Positions 21,177-21,313 of a DNA stretch of 21,313 nucleotides are shown here, piece by piece. Every line of letters starts with the position of its first letter. Position 1 is the stretch's first letter. The notes beneath the pieces were generated by a model. That model worked only from the letters and a program-made list of their open reading frames with translations. It ran no database searches and had not been told where the DNA came from. Source of the stretch: Galactobacter sp. (lineage in GTDB: Bacteria; Actinomycetota; Actinomycetes; Actinomycetales; Micrococcaceae); assembly GCF_022712295.1 (NCBI RefSeq), contig NZ_JALAGT010000132.1:1-21313 (forward strand), written 5' to 3'. The position numbers were made by a program, and so were the translations under genes.

Positions 21177-21313
21177 TGTCGCGTTTCGGAAGTTGGTAGG
21201 CGGTTGGCTTTCGTGAGGATCTGGTCGGCGGTTTTGGTCCAGACGAAGGGATGTTTGCGGTCGTTCCAGCCGGTGATGAATTGACGGATCTTCGCATTCA
21301 GATCACGTACAGA
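21173..21313 (-). mobile_element. IS630-family transposase, C-terminal end (cut by window edge)
   Basis: Reading the minus strand in from the right edge gives 46 residues ending VWTKTADQILTKANRLPTSETRH and TAG at 21175-21173. The stretch 'IRQFITGWNDRKHPFVWTKTADQIL' in two parts is the characteristic end of IS630-family (Tc1/mariner-like DDE) transposases. The stop CTA (plus strand 21173-21175) overlaps the TAG stop of the response regulator (21174-21176), and IS630 elements insert at TA, which they duplicate. The element's end would therefore start at 21176 (GTGTCGCGTTTCGG and on). Catalytic domain and the other end lie outside the window, so whether the copy is intact is unknown. Confidence 0.82.

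Overview
The window is GC-rich, tightly packed bacterial DNA. Gene content, GTG/TTG starts, frequent ATGA-type overlaps and many starts that sit 6-8 bases after a TANNNT -10 box with no Shine-Dalgarno (apparent leaderless mRNAs) point to an actinobacterium. The Fem/ATP-grasp cell-wall genes, the DUF5129-type protein and the overall gene types suggest Micrococcales, probably Micrococcaceae. The genus cannot be fixed from this sequence alone.

Layout. 3-416: the 3' end of a GH3 beta-glucosidase. 455-3349 (minus strand): the copper-efflux operon csoR-copZ-copA. A 17-bp perfect inverted pair of CsoR-type operators lies upstream (3360-3402). It is nested in two divergent promoters, one for csoR and one reading towards a FemA/B-like aminoacyltransferase (3496-4764). 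4825-9354 (minus strand): a compact run of DUF5129-like membrane protein, ElaA-like GNAT, a second Fem transferase and an ATP-grasp ligase. The Fem + ATP-grasp + Fem set looks like the machinery that builds and caps a peptidoglycan interpeptide bridge. 9461-9928: a DUF3237 protein with a palindromic operator-like site in its promoter. 9929-10313: a non-coding stretch with ten 16-18-bp tandem repeats followed by a 15-bp perfect inverted repeat. 10314-10931: a lone trpF. 10951-12997 (minus strand): 6-TM protein, aldo/keto reductase and glyoxalase-like VOC protein in one operon. 12998-13424: about 430 bp with no convincing gene.

13425-16279: a small 2-TM protein, then rlmN-trxA-mpaB-like oxygenase. 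16379-17584: a class I/II aminotransferase. 17661-21176: an ABC exporter (ATPase + permease) followed by a DesK/LuxR-type two-component system, the classic arrangement of an envelope-stress or antimicrobial-responsive export module. 21173-21313: the C-terminal end of an IS630-family transposase on the minus strand. Its stop codon and that of the response regulator share the TA of a CTAG, so the element appears to have landed exactly at the regulator's stop.

The most interesting signals are (1) the shared CsoR operator pair, which could put a cell-wall bridge enzyme under copper control, (2) the Fem/ATP-grasp bridge locus with its exact 14-bp x 4 repeat at the convergent junction, (3) the minisatellite plus inverted repeat at 9976-10210, and (4) the IS630 junction. 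No CRISPR, tRNA or rRNA was seen.
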